In this document: one piece after another, positions 6,380 through 14,461 of the stretch
Position numbering within the stretch: the first letter of the stretch is position 1
Layout: each line of letters begins with the position of its first letter
NCBI RefSeq assembly: GCF_000308615.1
Contig: NZ_BAGB01000076.1
Coordinates: forward strand, 124,001 to 188,000
From: Nocardia jiangxiensis NBRC 101359
GTDB taxonomy: Bacteria; Actinomycetota; Actinomycetes; Mycobacteriales; Mycobacteriaceae
Direction of reading: 5' to 3'
DNA: 64,000 bases
Translations under genes and position numbers: made by a program
Notes under the pieces: generated by a model
Told to the model about the DNA's origin: nothing
Databases searched by the model: none
What the model saw: only the letters and a program-made list of their open reading frames with translations

Positions 6380-6571
6380 TTATGCGGTCGATACGGCGGG
6401 GGTGGTCACGGGGTTATGCGCGGAGACGGTCTCAGCGGTGCGGTAGGCAAGGTCTCCGAGCCTTTGATCGCTGCGGTTATCAGGTGGTTTGTCCGGATTG
6501 CAGATCGATAGCTGGTCCGGAAAACTTCCCGGCGTGTCGTGCAGGTGGGCGTGTCGTGGATCGGTGATCAT
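6380..6571 (-). CDS. Hypothetical protein at the head of the minus-strand accessory operon
   Basis: ATG 6571 (MITDPRHAHLHDTPGSF) gives 63 residues; in-frame starts up to 6754 would add about 60 residues encoded by the GGGAACTGGC-type repeats, which I think are DNA elements, not protein sequence. The product is hydrophilic and His/Pro-rich (CNPDKPPDNRSDQRLGDLAYR). It contains no recognised domain. Small proteins of this type are seen near replication or transfer modules of actinobacterial elements, but that is only suggestive. Confidence 0.5.
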   Translation of the reverse strand: MITDPRHAHLHDTPGSFPDQLSICNPDKPPDNRSDQRLGDLAYRTAETVSAHNPVTTPAVSTA

Positions 6572-6629
6572 GAGCGGGCCGGATCGAGTCGGCCGGAGGT
6601 CGGCGCGGAGGCCGGACTGAAGCGGGGAG

Positions 6630-6822
6630 TCTCGAGCCGGGAACTGCCGGGAATCGGCGGGAAATCCAGTGTCATTTTCAGTGTCACTTTGCTGCGAGAT
6701 TCGCGGGAACTGGCGGGAGTCGCCGGGAAGTGCCGGGAACTCCGGGGCCGCCAATCCTCTTATGCCACAAGGTGTTTCAGGTGGTCAGCGGGAACTGGCG
6801 GGAACGGCCGGGAACTGGCAAA
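6630..6822. repeat. Array of GGGAACTGGC-type direct repeats
   Basis: Across about 190 bases the motif CGGGAACTGSCGGGAA and shorter CCGGGAA/GCGGGAA units recur at least ten times in the same orientation (for example 6640-6662, 6703-6751 and 6787-6820), separated by non-repetitive DNA containing a TCAGTGTCA-type segment. The spacing is irregular but often about 10-11 bases, one helical turn. This looks like clustered protein-binding sites (iterons) rather than coding DNA. It lies exactly between the accessory genes and the conserved TetR gene. Confidence 0.55.
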
Positions 6823-6834
6823 TATCGAGCCTAT

Positions 6835-6852
6835 TCTTACCTAGGAGTAAGA
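6835..6852. promoter_or_regulatory. Palindromic operator and promoter of the TetR gene
   Basis: TCTTAC (6835-6840) and GTAAGA (6847-6852) form a dyad around a six-base CTAGGA core. TAAGAT at 6848-6853 has the TANNNT form of an actinobacterial -10 box, so the palindrome overlaps the likely promoter. A partial copy (CCTAGGAG) lies at 6870-6877 and doubles as the Shine-Dalgarno. The arms match those of the palindrome at 14462-14481, so autoregulation by the TetR protein is a fair inference. Confidence 0.6.
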
Positions 6853-6882
6853 TAGGACTTTCATCATGGCCTAGGAGTGTGA

Positions 6883-7482
6883 ATGGCAGGCGGTACGAAG
6901 CGGCTCCCACGGGCGGTTCGTGAACAGCAGATGCTGGACGCCGCCGTCGAGGTGTTCTCCCGCAAGGGTTATCACGACACATCGATGGATGCCATCGCCG
7001 CCGAAGCCAAGATATCCAAGCCGATGCTCTATCTGTACTACGGGTCAAAGGACGAGTTGTTCCGGGCCTGCATCGCCCGCGAGAGCATGCGTTTCATCGA
7101 GGCGGTCGCGGTCGCGGGCAATCCCCAGCTCACCCCGCACGAACAGCTGCGCGCGGGCCTCGAGGCGTTCCTGTCGTACGTCGACAACAACCGCCTGTCC
7201 TGGCAGGTCCTCTACCGTCAGGCATTGGGCCAGCAACCCTTCGCCTCGGAGATCGCCAACAGCCGCGAGCGCATCATCGAGCTGACTGCCAAACTGCTCG
7301 AATCCAGCGCCAAATATGCCGAGCCCGGAACGAATTTCGACATCGTCTCGGTGGCGGTGATCGGCGCGGGCGAGGCCATCGCGGACCGAATCGCCAGCGG
7401 GGAAGTGGAAGTCGCCGAGGCCGTCAATCTCCTCGACGATCTGGCCTGGCGCGGTCTGGCGGGTAGGAAGAAGGCCGAGTAG
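6883..7482 (+). CDS. TetR/AcrR-family transcriptional regulator
   Basis: A 199-residue protein from ATG 6883 with AGGAG seven bases upstream. The N-terminal DNA-binding domain is typical: QQMLDAAVEVFSRKGYHDTS, then MDAIAAEAKISKPMLYLYYGSKDELF with the helix-turn-helix at about residues 38-57. The remaining helical part is a ligand-binding and dimerisation domain. A palindrome overlaps its own promoter, and a palindrome with the same arms lies between fabG4 and fadA2 seven kilobases away. In M. tuberculosis a TetR gene (Rv0238) is also found close to the fabG4/fadA2 locus. I infer a repressor of fatty-acid or thiolase genes, with an acyl-CoA-like ligand possible but unproven. Confidence 0.85.
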   Translation: MAGGTKRLPRAVREQQMLDAAVEVFSRKGYHDTSMDAIAAEAKISKPMLYLYYGSKDELFRACIARESMRFIEAVAVAGNPQLTPHEQLRAGLEAFLSYVDNNRLSWQVLYRQALGQQPFASEIANSRERIIELTAKLLESSAKYAEPGTNFDIVSVAVIGAGEAIADRIASGEVEVAEAVNLLDDLAWRGLAGRKKAE

Positions 7483-7528
7483 GGCGCTGTCGGCCACCCC
7501 GGGCAACCCCCGGTGAGATATCCCGGGG

Positions 7529-8464
7529 TCAGTGGTTGCGCGCTTCCTGTGGCGTCAATCCGAACTGCGCCTTGAAAGCGGCGCCGAAGGCACTGAGCGA
7601 GCGGAAACCGCTGGCGTAGGCGATCTGGGCGACGGTGTCGTCGACGGAGCTTTCCCGAAGCAGGCGACGTGCGTGGCCCAACCGCTCGGCGCGGATCAAT
7701 CGGCTCGGTGTCGTACCGGTGTTCTGCAGCGCCAGTTGGACCTGTCGCATGGACCAACCGAGGTGGTGCGCGATCGCTGCCGGGGTGAGGTCGGGGTCCG
7801 TGGCATGCCGGCGGACGTAGTCACGGACCGCGGCGTCGACCGCCCCCAGCGTGGTGGGCAGCTCTCTACCCGAGCGCAGGCACAGTTTGAGCAGTTCGAT
7901 CGTCATATCGGACGTCGTGGCGAAGCCGAGGCCGTCGACGGCCGCGCGCTGTTTGCTGAGCTCGCTGATCATGCCGAAGGCGACCGATCCCACACCCTGT
8001 CTCAAATCGATCACCGCAGGTCCGGCGCCGGCATCGAGCGGAAGCGAACCGGCGGGGATGTTCATCACCCACCCTTGTGCGCTGTGGGCCTGCGCGAAGT
8101 CGAACGGGCGTGCCTTCGTGACCACCGCGCCCTGTCCGGGCGACACCTGAACGGTGGTGTCGTCCTGCCGGAACTGCATCGCGCCGCCGGTCGGAACGAC
8201 GACCCGCAGGCTCTCGTCATCATCGCGGCGAACATCCGTGCGCGTTCGTGCGTAGGTGATGCCGTCGGACCGAAAGCCGATCAGCTGATAGCCCGCGTAG
8301 TGCTGGGCCGCCGTGACGCCGTGGAAGGTCGCGGCATCGGCGAAACGGAACTGTAGGGTCCCCTGGTTTCGGCAGATGTGCTCGGCCCAGAAATCGGCGG
8401 ACTCGCGGACCGAGACCACGGAGGTGTCGACCTCCTGCACGAGATAGGGCTCGGAATCTCTCAT
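7529..8464 (-). CDS. AraC/XylS-family transcriptional regulator
   Basis: ATG 8464 (MRDSEPYLVQEVDTS) is chosen because GGAGAG lies about eight bases upstream; longer frames lack a good site. The product has 311 residues. Residues 1-190 resemble the AraC-binding-like (cupin-related) sensor domain. Residues 200-311 are the double helix-turn-helix: LTPAAIAHHLGWSMRQVQLAL and DDTVAQIAYASGFRSLSAFGAAFKAQFG, ending with the usual LTPQEAR. It is divergent from the lactonase gene and so the likely local activator of the lactonase-P450 cluster. The inducer is unknown. Confidence 0.85.
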   Translation of the reverse strand: MRDSEPYLVQEVDTSVVSVRESADFWAEHICRNQGTLQFRFADAATFHGVTAAQHYAGYQLIGFRSDGITYARTRTDVRRDDDESLRVVVPTGGAMQFRQDDTTVQVSPGQGAVVTKARPFDFAQAHSAQGWVMNIPAGSLPLDAGAGPAVIDLRQGVGSVAFGMISELSKQRAAVDGLGFATTSDMTIELLKLCLRSGRELPTTLGAVDAAVRDYVRRHATDPDLTPAAIAHHLGWSMRQVQLALQNTGTTPSRLIRAERLGHARRLLRESSVDDTVAQIAYASGFRSLSAFGAAFKAQFGLTPQEARNH

Positions 8465-8588
8465 GGGGCAACTCTCCAGCGGCTTGCGCGTTTGCGTGCA
8501 TTCCATGCGCGCACACGGTCGAACGGGCACAGACGCACTCATAACCTGGAATCGAATTATGGCACCGATCACAACGAGGAAAGACATC

Positions 8589-8762
8589 ATGTCCTGCCGC
8601 AACCCTGACGATCAGGCCGATGAGAGTGCCACCTGCGGGTCCTGCGATGCACACGGGTGTGCGTTGTGCAACGGCACTCGGTCGGGCCGCACTCACACCG
8701 ACCGAACCGTCCGCCTGTTGTGCACCTCGCGTCGAGGTCACATCCGAAAGTTCTCGCCGTAG
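8589..8762 (+). CDS. Possible 57-aa cysteine-rich peptide
   Basis: ATG 8589 (MSCRNPDDQADESATCGSC) is preceded by GAGGAAAG at 8576-8583, a good Shine-Dalgarno. The peptide carries a dense Cys block (CGSCDAHGCALC) and a basic tail. It lies in the gap between the AraC gene and the lactonase, in the lactonase orientation, ending 30 bases before that gene. It might be a metal-binding peptide co-expressed with the lactonase, or chance within a leader. No homologue is known to me. The 8465-8792 gap otherwise contains only promoter sequence. Confidence 0.35.
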   Translation: MSCRNPDDQADESATCGSCDAHGCALCNGTRSGRTHTDRTVRLLCTSRRGHIRKFSP

Positions 8763-8792
8763 CCGACCACACATTTCCAGGAGATATCGACG

Positions 8793-9764
8793 ATGACGGA
8801 TGTCCAGACCGTGCGTGGTCCGGTGCCTGCCGAGCAACTCGGCAACACGCTCATGCACGAGCACGTATTCGTGCTGGGTGAGGAAATGCGGCAGAACTTC
8901 CCGGACTTTCCCGACCGCTGGGACGACGACGTGCGGGTCGCGGACGCGGTGGAGAAGTTGCGGCAGTGCGCGTCGCGGGGAATCGCCACGATCGTCGACC
9001 CGACCGTGATCGGCCTCGGGCGCTACATCCCGCGCATCCAGCGGATCAACGAGCAGGTCGACATCAACATCATCGTCGCGACCGGCATATACACCTACAA
9101 CGAGGTTCCGTTCCAGTTCCACTACACCGGCCCGGGACTCTTGTTCGACACCCCTGAGCCCATGGTCGAGCTGTTCGTCAAGGACATTCGCGAGGGGATA
9201 GCCGACACCGGAGTCAAGGCGGCGTTCCTCAAGTGCGCGATCGAGGAACCGGGCCTGACCCCGGGGGTGGAACGCGTGATGCGCGCCGTCGGGCAGGCTC
9301 ACGTCGAGACCGGTGCGCCGATCACCGTGCACACCAACCCGCACACAGGGTCCGGGCTCGTCGCGCAGCAGGTCCTCGCCGAGGAGGGAGTGGACCTGAC
9401 CAAGGTCGTCATCGGTCACTCCGGGGACAGCACCGACCTGGACTACCTGTGCGAGATCGCCGATGCCGGTTCGTATCTCGGCATGGACCGGTTCGGCCTC
9501 GACGTGTTGCTGCCGTTCGAGCACCGGGTCGGCACGGTGGTCGAACTCGTCCGCCGCGGCTACGCGGACCGGATGGTTCTGGCGCACGATGCGGCCTGTT
9601 TCATCGACTGGCTCCCCGCGGCGGGCAAGGCGGCGGCGCTGCCGAACTGGATCTACACCCATATCAGCGACGACGTGCTGCCGGCCCTGCGCGAGCGCGG
9701 AGTCACCGACGAGCAGATCACCACGATGCTGGCGGACAATCCGCGCCGCTACTTCTCGGCGTGA
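8793..9764 (+). CDS. Phosphotriesterase-family metalloenzyme, probable lactonase (PLL)
   Basis: A 323-residue TIM-barrel hydrolase from ATG 8793 with AGGAGA upstream. All metal ligands of the phosphotriesterase-like lactonase family are visible: H22 and H24 (HEH), the carboxylated-lysine position K147 (FLKCAIEEPG), H180 (TVHTNPH), H209 (IGHSGD) and D266 (LAHDAAC). The family hydrolyses lactones, often N-acyl-homoserine or delta/gamma-lactones, with weak phosphotriesterase activity. M. tuberculosis has a relative (Rv0230c, php). It is followed by a P450 gene 51 bases on, so the substrate could be a lactone made or removed in a hydroxylation pathway. Cytoplasmic; no signal peptide. Confidence 0.85.
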   Translation: MTDVQTVRGPVPAEQLGNTLMHEHVFVLGEEMRQNFPDFPDRWDDDVRVADAVEKLRQCASRGIATIVDPTVIGLGRYIPRIQRINEQVDINIIVATGIYTYNEVPFQFHYTGPGLLFDTPEPMVELFVKDIREGIADTGVKAAFLKCAIEEPGLTPGVERVMRAVGQAHVETGAPITVHTNPHTGSGLVAQQVLAEEGVDLTKVVIGHSGDSTDLDYLCEIADAGSYLGMDRFGLDVLLPFEHRVGTVVELVRRGYADRMVLAHDAACFIDWLPAAGKAAALPNWIYTHISDDVLPALRERGVTDEQITTMLADNPRRYFSA

Positions 9765-9815
9765 TGCGCCGGGGCTCCCGGTGCACGGCAGGACCGAGGT
9801 CGAGATGAGGACCGA

Positions 9816-11036
9816 ATGATCCATCCGCCCACCTATGCCCACAGTGATCGAATCGCCCTGTACAGCCCGGAATTCGCGGCCATGCCGCATGAGTGTTACC
9901 AGGACATGCGCAAGCGCTTCGGGTCGCTGGTGCCGGTCGAATTGTCGCCGGGAGTCCCCGCAACCCTGGTGATCGACTACCGCACGGCCGTGCAGGTCCT
10001 GCACGATCCCGCGCATTTTCCGGTCGATCCGCGGATGTGGGAGAAGGACGTTCCGGACGAGTGCCCGGTGAAGCCGATGCTGGCCTGGCGGCCGAACGCG
10101 ATACGCAGTTCCGGGCAGGAACACCGGCGCTATCGGGAGGCCAATGTCGCGGCGCTCTCGGCGGTCGACCTGCACGGTCTGCACGCGGTGGTGGAGCGGA
10201 TCGCGGTGCCGCTGATCGCGCAGTTCTGCGAGACCGGCTCGGCCGATCTGATCGCGGATTACGCACGGCCACTGGCCTTCCAGGTGGTCAACGCGATGCT
10301 CGGGTGCTCACCAGATATCGGCCAGCGGGTCGCCACGGGTGTCATCACACTCTTCGAGGGCTCCGATGCCGCAGCCGGGAACGCGATGCTCGTCGGGGCG
10401 CTGAGCGAACTCGTGGCGGGCAAGCGCGCCGAGCCCGGTGACGATGTGACGACCCGGTTGGTCCAGCATCCGGCCGGGTTCGACGATCAGGAGGTCATCG
10501 AACAACTCGTCACGCTCTACGCTGCGGGCGTCGAGCCGGTGCACAACCTGATCGTCAACACGCTGCTGTTGATCCTGACCAACGACCGTTTCGCGGGAAA
10601 TCTGCTGGGCGGCAGCCTGTCCACCCGCGACGCGCTGGACGAGGTTCTGTTCCTGGACCCGCCGATCGCGAATTTCTGTATGACCTATCCGCGCCAGCCG
10701 GTGCTGCTCGACGAGGTGTGGCTGCCCGCGCACCAGCCCGTGATCATCAGCATCGCCGCGTGCAACAACGACCCGGCCATCAGCGGCGGCGACTACACCG
10801 GCAACCGATCCCACCTGGCCTGGGGCGCGGGCCCGCACGCCTGCCCCGCGCGCCAATCCGGCTATCTGATCGCCCAGGACGGCGTGGACCAACTGCTCGA
10901 CGCCCTGCCGGAGATCGAACTGTCCGTCGAGCCCGACGAATTGGCGTGGCGCCCAGGACCTTTCCACCGCGCCCTGGCCACCCTGCCGGTCACCTTCGAT
11001 CCGGCCCGGCCGTTCGCGAGCTGGCAGCCGGGCTGA
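9816..11036 (+). CDS. Cytochrome P450 lacking the K-helix ExxR motif
   Basis: A 406-residue soluble P450 from ATG 9816 with GAGG upstream. The heme-binding loop is present (HLAWGAGPHACPAR, proximal Cys at about residue 343). The I-helix region reads LYAAGVEPVHNL instead of the usual AGxDT. The K-helix reads ALDEVLFLDPP, that is ExxF at residues 276-279, so the normally invariant ExxR is missing. This combination is known from the streptomycete CYP157 family. It follows the lactonase closely and is presumably co-transcribed. The substrate and redox partner are unknown; no ferredoxin gene is adjacent. Confidence 0.85.
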   Translation: MIHPPTYAHSDRIALYSPEFAAMPHECYQDMRKRFGSLVPVELSPGVPATLVIDYRTAVQVLHDPAHFPVDPRMWEKDVPDECPVKPMLAWRPNAIRSSGQEHRRYREANVAALSAVDLHGLHAVVERIAVPLIAQFCETGSADLIADYARPLAFQVVNAMLGCSPDIGQRVATGVITLFEGSDAAAGNAMLVGALSELVAGKRAEPGDDVTTRLVQHPAGFDDQEVIEQLVTLYAAGVEPVHNLIVNTLLLILTNDRFAGNLLGGSLSTRDALDEVLFLDPPIANFCMTYPRQPVLLDEVWLPAHQPVIISIAACNNDPAISGGDYTGNRSHLAWGAGPHACPARQSGYLIAQDGVDQLLDALPEIELSVEPDELAWRPGPFHRALATLPVTFDPARPFASWQPG

Positions 11037-11150
11037 CGCCCCGAGCGCTCGGCGGTCGAGATCGATGCGCGGACCGGGCACGGCGGCAGGCGACCGGGTC
11101 GCGGTACGCTGATTTCGGTCCGAGCCCCATTCCGCCATGAGGTGTGTGCA

Positions 11151-12023
11151 TTGCCCGATCTGCTCGACAACGCCGATAAGACGAGGTTCGCAGTCACGAT
11201 CGCACCGCCGGAATCATACGTTTGGCGAGAGGCATTCCGCGAAGTAGCCGAGACGGTGAACATCGCTCTGCAGCGGCTGGGACACAGCAGTGTGCTGACC
11301 GATGCCGTGGACCTCCCCGGCCGCAGGCATATCCTGTTCGGCAGCAATACGTTGTCCTGGTGGGGAATCGAAATCCCGGACGATACGATCCTCTACAACC
11401 TGGAGGCTGTCACACCGGAATCGGATTGGCACTCCGAGGAATTGCTCGAATTGTTCCGCCGTTATCACGTATGGGACTACAACCGGCACAACGTCGCGGC
11501 CCTTCGAGCAGCCGGTGTGCCGCGCGTCCAGCATGTGCCGATCGGCGGCGTGCCGGAACTGGACCGAATCCGACCGGCCCTGACACAGGATATCGACGTC
11601 CTGTTCATCGGCACGTACAGCGCCGAGCGCGCCGCACCGATCGAGCAGCTCCAGCGGGCGGGCTACAACGCACAACTCCGCGAGGGCGTCTGGGGCGCGC
11701 AGCGCGACGACCTGTACGCACGGGCGAAAATAGTCCTGAACCTGCACGGCCCCACGATCTTCGAGGTCGTCCGCGTGTCCTATCTACTGGCCAACGGAAT
11801 ATTCGTCATATCGGAAAAGTGCTATTACGCCGACGAGGAGGAAGAATTCGCCGACGGCGTCGTATTCGTCGATTACGACCGGATCGCCGAAACCTGCATC
11901 CGCTACCTTTCCGATCACCGGGCGCGAGCAGCCAGAATCACCGCGGGTCGCGAAATCATGCGCAAACGATCGGCCAGGAAGTACATCGGCGCCGCACTGG
12001 CCGAACCCGCATTCACCGGCTGA
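11151..12023 (+). CDS. Glycosyltransferase-like protein
   Basis: A 290-residue protein. TTG 11151 is preferred because GAGG (11139-11142) lies eight bases upstream; GTG 11142 is the alternative. The fold signs are of a GT-B-type glycosyltransferase: an N-terminal half with HILFGSNTLSWW and DTILYNLE, and a C-terminal half with DIDVLFIGTYSAERAAPI, an AKIVLNLHGPTIFEVVRVSYLLANG nucleotide-sugar region with a Glu, and a terminal helix. It resembles spore-maturation (CgeB)/DUF3880-like glycosyltransferases. Base composition and codon use are somewhat less GC-rich than the neighbours, and its link to the P450 is only positional. Confidence 0.65.
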   Translation: MPDLLDNADKTRFAVTIAPPESYVWREAFREVAETVNIALQRLGHSSVLTDAVDLPGRRHILFGSNTLSWWGIEIPDDTILYNLEAVTPESDWHSEELLELFRRYHVWDYNRHNVAALRAAGVPRVQHVPIGGVPELDRIRPALTQDIDVLFIGTYSAERAAPIEQLQRAGYNAQLREGVWGAQRDDLYARAKIVLNLHGPTIFEVVRVSYLLANGIFVISEKCYYADEEEEFADGVVFVDYDRIAETCIRYLSDHRARAARITAGREIMRKRSARKYIGAALAEPAFTG

Positions 12024-12105
12024 AAAACCAGAGCCGCACGCCTTTCCGAGGCCATCGAATCCCCCATGCGATCCGATGAGTGCTCGCGGAAAGAGCGTGC
12101 GGCTC
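12023..12105 (-). terminator. Terminator of the htdX-fabG4 operon (minus strand)
   Basis: GAGCCGCACGCCTTTCCG (12031-12048) pairs with 12087-12105 in a near-perfect 18-base stem with a single bulged A. On the minus strand the hairpin is followed by a TTTTT run (complement of 12023-12027). It lies between two convergent genes and probably also limits read-through from the plus strand. Confidence 0.75.
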
Positions 12106-12126
12106 CGACTGTCCGGCGGTGCCGGA

Positions 12127-12996
12127 TCAGTGCAGGGTCCCCGTGAGGTAGGGGTATCCCTTCTTGGGATGTTTCAGGGACAGCTCCCAGCCTTCAGCGG
12201 TGTGGTCCGCGTAGGCGTTGATCGTGGACGGGAGCAGGATCGGTTTGCCGAAGCGGACCGAATAGGTTGCCGCGGCGGGGATTCGGCCCTCGACGAGGCC
12301 GAGAATGGCTGCGGCGGACCACATTCCGTGCGCGATCGAACGGGGGAAACCGAATGCCTTGGCGCTCAAGGAGGACATGTGGATCGGGTTGCGGTCGCCC
12401 GAGGCCGCGGCGTAGCGGTGGATGATGGGCTGGTCCGCCTTCAGGGTGCGCAGCGGGGGCGGGGGAACCTCTTCCGGCTTGGGTTCGGGGCGGGGGCCAC
12501 CGGACAGCGAGGTCTTCTGCTGGTGCAGGAACGACGAGGTCTGCCGCCACACCAGTTCCCGGCCGACGTTGATCTCCGTGATCGCGTCGACCACAAGACC
12601 TTTCGGGTGTTCGCGCAGGTTCTCCACATGGGTGTGGATGTCCAGCGGCTCACTGGCCGAGATCTCCCGGCGCCGCTCGATCACGTTCTCCATATGCACC
12701 GAACCGACCGCGGTGAACGGGAAATCCCGGGCGGTCAGCAACTGCATGACGGTCGGGAAGGCCAGCACGAACGGATAGGTCACCGGTAGCGAATCGCCGA
12801 ACCGCAACCCGGTCGAATGACAGTACGCGGCCAGATTGTCGATATCGACGCGCACACCGTTCAATTCCACCGCGCGGTCCGGGATCTGCGAGTTGCGCGC
12901 CGAAACCAGTGGCAGCGGAACGGCTCCCAACGCGGCCTTGAGATACAGGCTGCCGGTCTTGGGCGGCTCGTTCAGTTTGATGGTCCGAGTCATCAC
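12127..12996 (-). CDS. htdX: MaoC-like (R)-specific 3-hydroxyacyl-thioester dehydratase
   Basis: A 289-residue protein from ATG 12996 (a second ATG follows at once). The C-terminal hot-dog domain carries the hydratase-2 signature YAAASGDRNPIHMSS with catalytic Asp and His, then the HGMWSAAAILGLVEG helix. The N-terminal half is a second, degenerate hot-dog domain (VTYPFVLAFPTVMQLL). The gene lies nine bases after fabG4, the same arrangement as M. tuberculosis Rv0241c-Rv0242c (htdX-fabG4), so dehydration of beta-hydroxyacyl chains from the FabG4 step is the likely role. Cytosolic. Confidence 0.85.
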   Translation of the reverse strand: MMTRTIKLNEPPKTGSLYLKAALGAVPLPLVSARNSQIPDRAVELNGVRVDIDNLAAYCHSTGLRFGDSLPVTYPFVLAFPTVMQLLTARDFPFTAVGSVHMENVIERRREISASEPLDIHTHVENLREHPKGLVVDAITEINVGRELVWRQTSSFLHQQKTSLSGGPRPEPKPEEVPPPPLRTLKADQPIIHRYAAASGDRNPIHMSSLSAKAFGFPRSIAHGMWSAAAILGLVEGRIPAAATYSVRFGKPILLPSTINAYADHTAEGWELSLKHPKKGYPYLTGTLH

Positions 12997-13005
12997 GCGC
13001 TCCGC

Positions 13006-14364
13006 TCAGGCACCGATCAGGCCCTGGCCGCAGACGCGAACGACGTTGCCGTTCACCGCGTTCGAGGCCGGGCTGGCGAAATAGGCGATGGTCTCCGCGA
13101 CGTCGACGGTCTGCCCGCCCTGCGAGAGCGAGCTGAGCAGCCGGCCCGCTTCACGGGTGCCCAGCGGGATCGCGGCGGTCATCGCGGTCTCGATGAAACC
13201 GGGAGCGACGGCGTTGATGGTGACGCCCTTCTCCGCCAGCTTCGGCGCCTCGGCGTCGACCATGCCGATCACACCGGCCTTGGACGCGCCGTAGTTGGTC
13301 TGACCGCGGTTGCCCGCGATACCGGCGATGGAGGACACGTCGACCACGCGACCGCCCTGCTTCAGCACGCCCTTGGCGACCAGCGCCTCGGTGATGCGGT
13401 GCGGTGCAGCGAGATTCACGTTGAGCACGGCGTTCCACCGGGCGTCGTCCATATTGGCGAGCAGTTTGTCGCGGGTGATACCGGCGTTGTGCACGATGAT
13501 GTCGACACCACCGAAACGCTGGGTGGCGAATTCGGCGATCTTGTCCGCGGCGTCGGCGGCGGTGACGTCCACCGCGAGCGCGGTGCCGCCTACCTTGTTC
13601 GCGGTCTGGGACAGTGCGTCACCGGCGGCGGGGATGTCCGCGGCGATCACGGTCGCGCCGTCACGAGCGAACACCTCGGCGATGGTCGCGCCGATACCGC
13701 GCGCCGCACCGGTGACCACGGCGACCTTCCCGGCCAGCGGCTTGTCCCAGTCGGCCGGGGCGGTCGAATCGTCCTTGCCGACCCGGAACACCTGGCCGTC
13801 GACGAAGGCCGATTTGCCGGACAGGATGAAACGCAGCGTGGACGCGAGGCCGGTCGCGCCCGCGGCCGCCTCCGGATGCAGGTAGACCAGGTTCGCGGTG
13901 GCCCCGCGCAGCAGCTCCTTGCCGACGCTGCGGGTGAAACCCTCCAGCGCGCGCTGCGCGATCTGCTCCTCGACACTCGCGGTGAGCTCCGGGGTGGTGC
14001 CCACGACCAGGATGCGGCCGCTGGGCGCGATCGAGCGCATGGCCGGCTGATAGAACGCGTACAGCTGCGCCAGATCCTCGATCGAACCGAGGCCGGTGGC
14101 GTCGAAGACCAGTGCGCCGAATTTCACGCCCTGGGCAGGTTCGTCGGCGAAGGTGTAGTCCGACAACAGGTTTCGCACCGCATCGGCTACCCGCCCCTTA
14201 CCGCCGAGCAGGACCGGACCCGACAGCGCGGGCTCGCCCTTCCGGTAGCGGCGCAGTTTCTCCGGCTTGGGCAGCCCCAGCTTGCTGGCCAGGAACGAGC
14301 CGGGGGCCGAGTTGACGAACGATCCGTAGAGGTTGGGAGCGCCCTTGCTTTTGCTGGCTGCCAC
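13006..14364 (-). CDS. fabG4: 3-oxoacyl-thioester reductase FabG4 (high-molecular-weight type)
   Basis: GTG 14364 (VAASKSKGAPNLYGSFVNS) gives 452 residues, close to the M. tuberculosis protein; longer starts have no support. The N-terminal 200 residues are a flavodoxin-like domain without a cofactor motif. The C-terminal half is a short-chain dehydrogenase: nucleotide motif VVTGAARGIGATIAEVF, NNAG equivalent VHNAGITRD, catalytic Ser and YxxxK in DVSSIAGIAGNRGQTNYGASK. It reduces 3-oxoacyl-CoA/ACP using NAD(P)H. It is co-transcribed with htdX and divergent from fadA2, with a palindromic operator in the shared promoter region. Confidence 0.9.
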   Translation of the reverse strand: MAASKSKGAPNLYGSFVNSAPGSFLASKLGLPKPEKLRRYRKGEPALSGPVLLGGKGRVADAVRNLLSDYTFADEPAQGVKFGALVFDATGLGSIEDLAQLYAFYQPAMRSIAPSGRILVVGTTPELTASVEEQIAQRALEGFTRSVGKELLRGATANLVYLHPEAAAGATGLASTLRFILSGKSAFVDGQVFRVGKDDSTAPADWDKPLAGKVAVVTGAARGIGATIAEVFARDGATVIAADIPAAGDALSQTANKVGGTALAVDVTAADAADKIAEFATQRFGGVDIIVHNAGITRDKLLANMDDARWNAVLNVNLAAPHRITEALVAKGVLKQGGRVVDVSSIAGIAGNRGQTNYGASKAGVIGMVDAEAPKLAEKGVTINAVAPGFIETAMTAAIPLGTREAGRLLSSLSQGGQTVDVAETIAYFASPASNAVNGNVVRVCGQGLIGA

Positions 14365-14461
14365 TGTTCCTACCTTTTCCTTGTGTCGTAGGTGACTCAT
14401 CGTCGTGCCGGCCCGGTTGCCCGGACGTGTCGCATCCATCACGGGTTACGTATCGACAATG

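Noticed and set aside
6380..6754. Extended 124-residue form of the His/Pro-rich accessory gene
   Set aside because: The extra 61 residues are encoded entirely by the GGGAACTGGC-type array, giving a repetitive translation, so ATG 6571 is preferred.
7496..7529. ACCCCGGG/CCCGGGGT dyad between tetR and the AraC gene
   Set aside because: Only an eight-base stem with no T-tract in GC-rich DNA; not strong enough to call a terminator.
8220..10184. Long minus-strand open frame opposite the lactonase gene
   Set aside because: It is an antisense shadow of the lactonase, with Arg/His/Asp-rich translation and no motif; the plus-strand frame has all metal ligands.
12817..14391. Plus-strand 524-codon frame opposite fabG4
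   Set aside because: Antisense shadow in GC-rich DNA; the minus strand encodes a complete SDR reductase.
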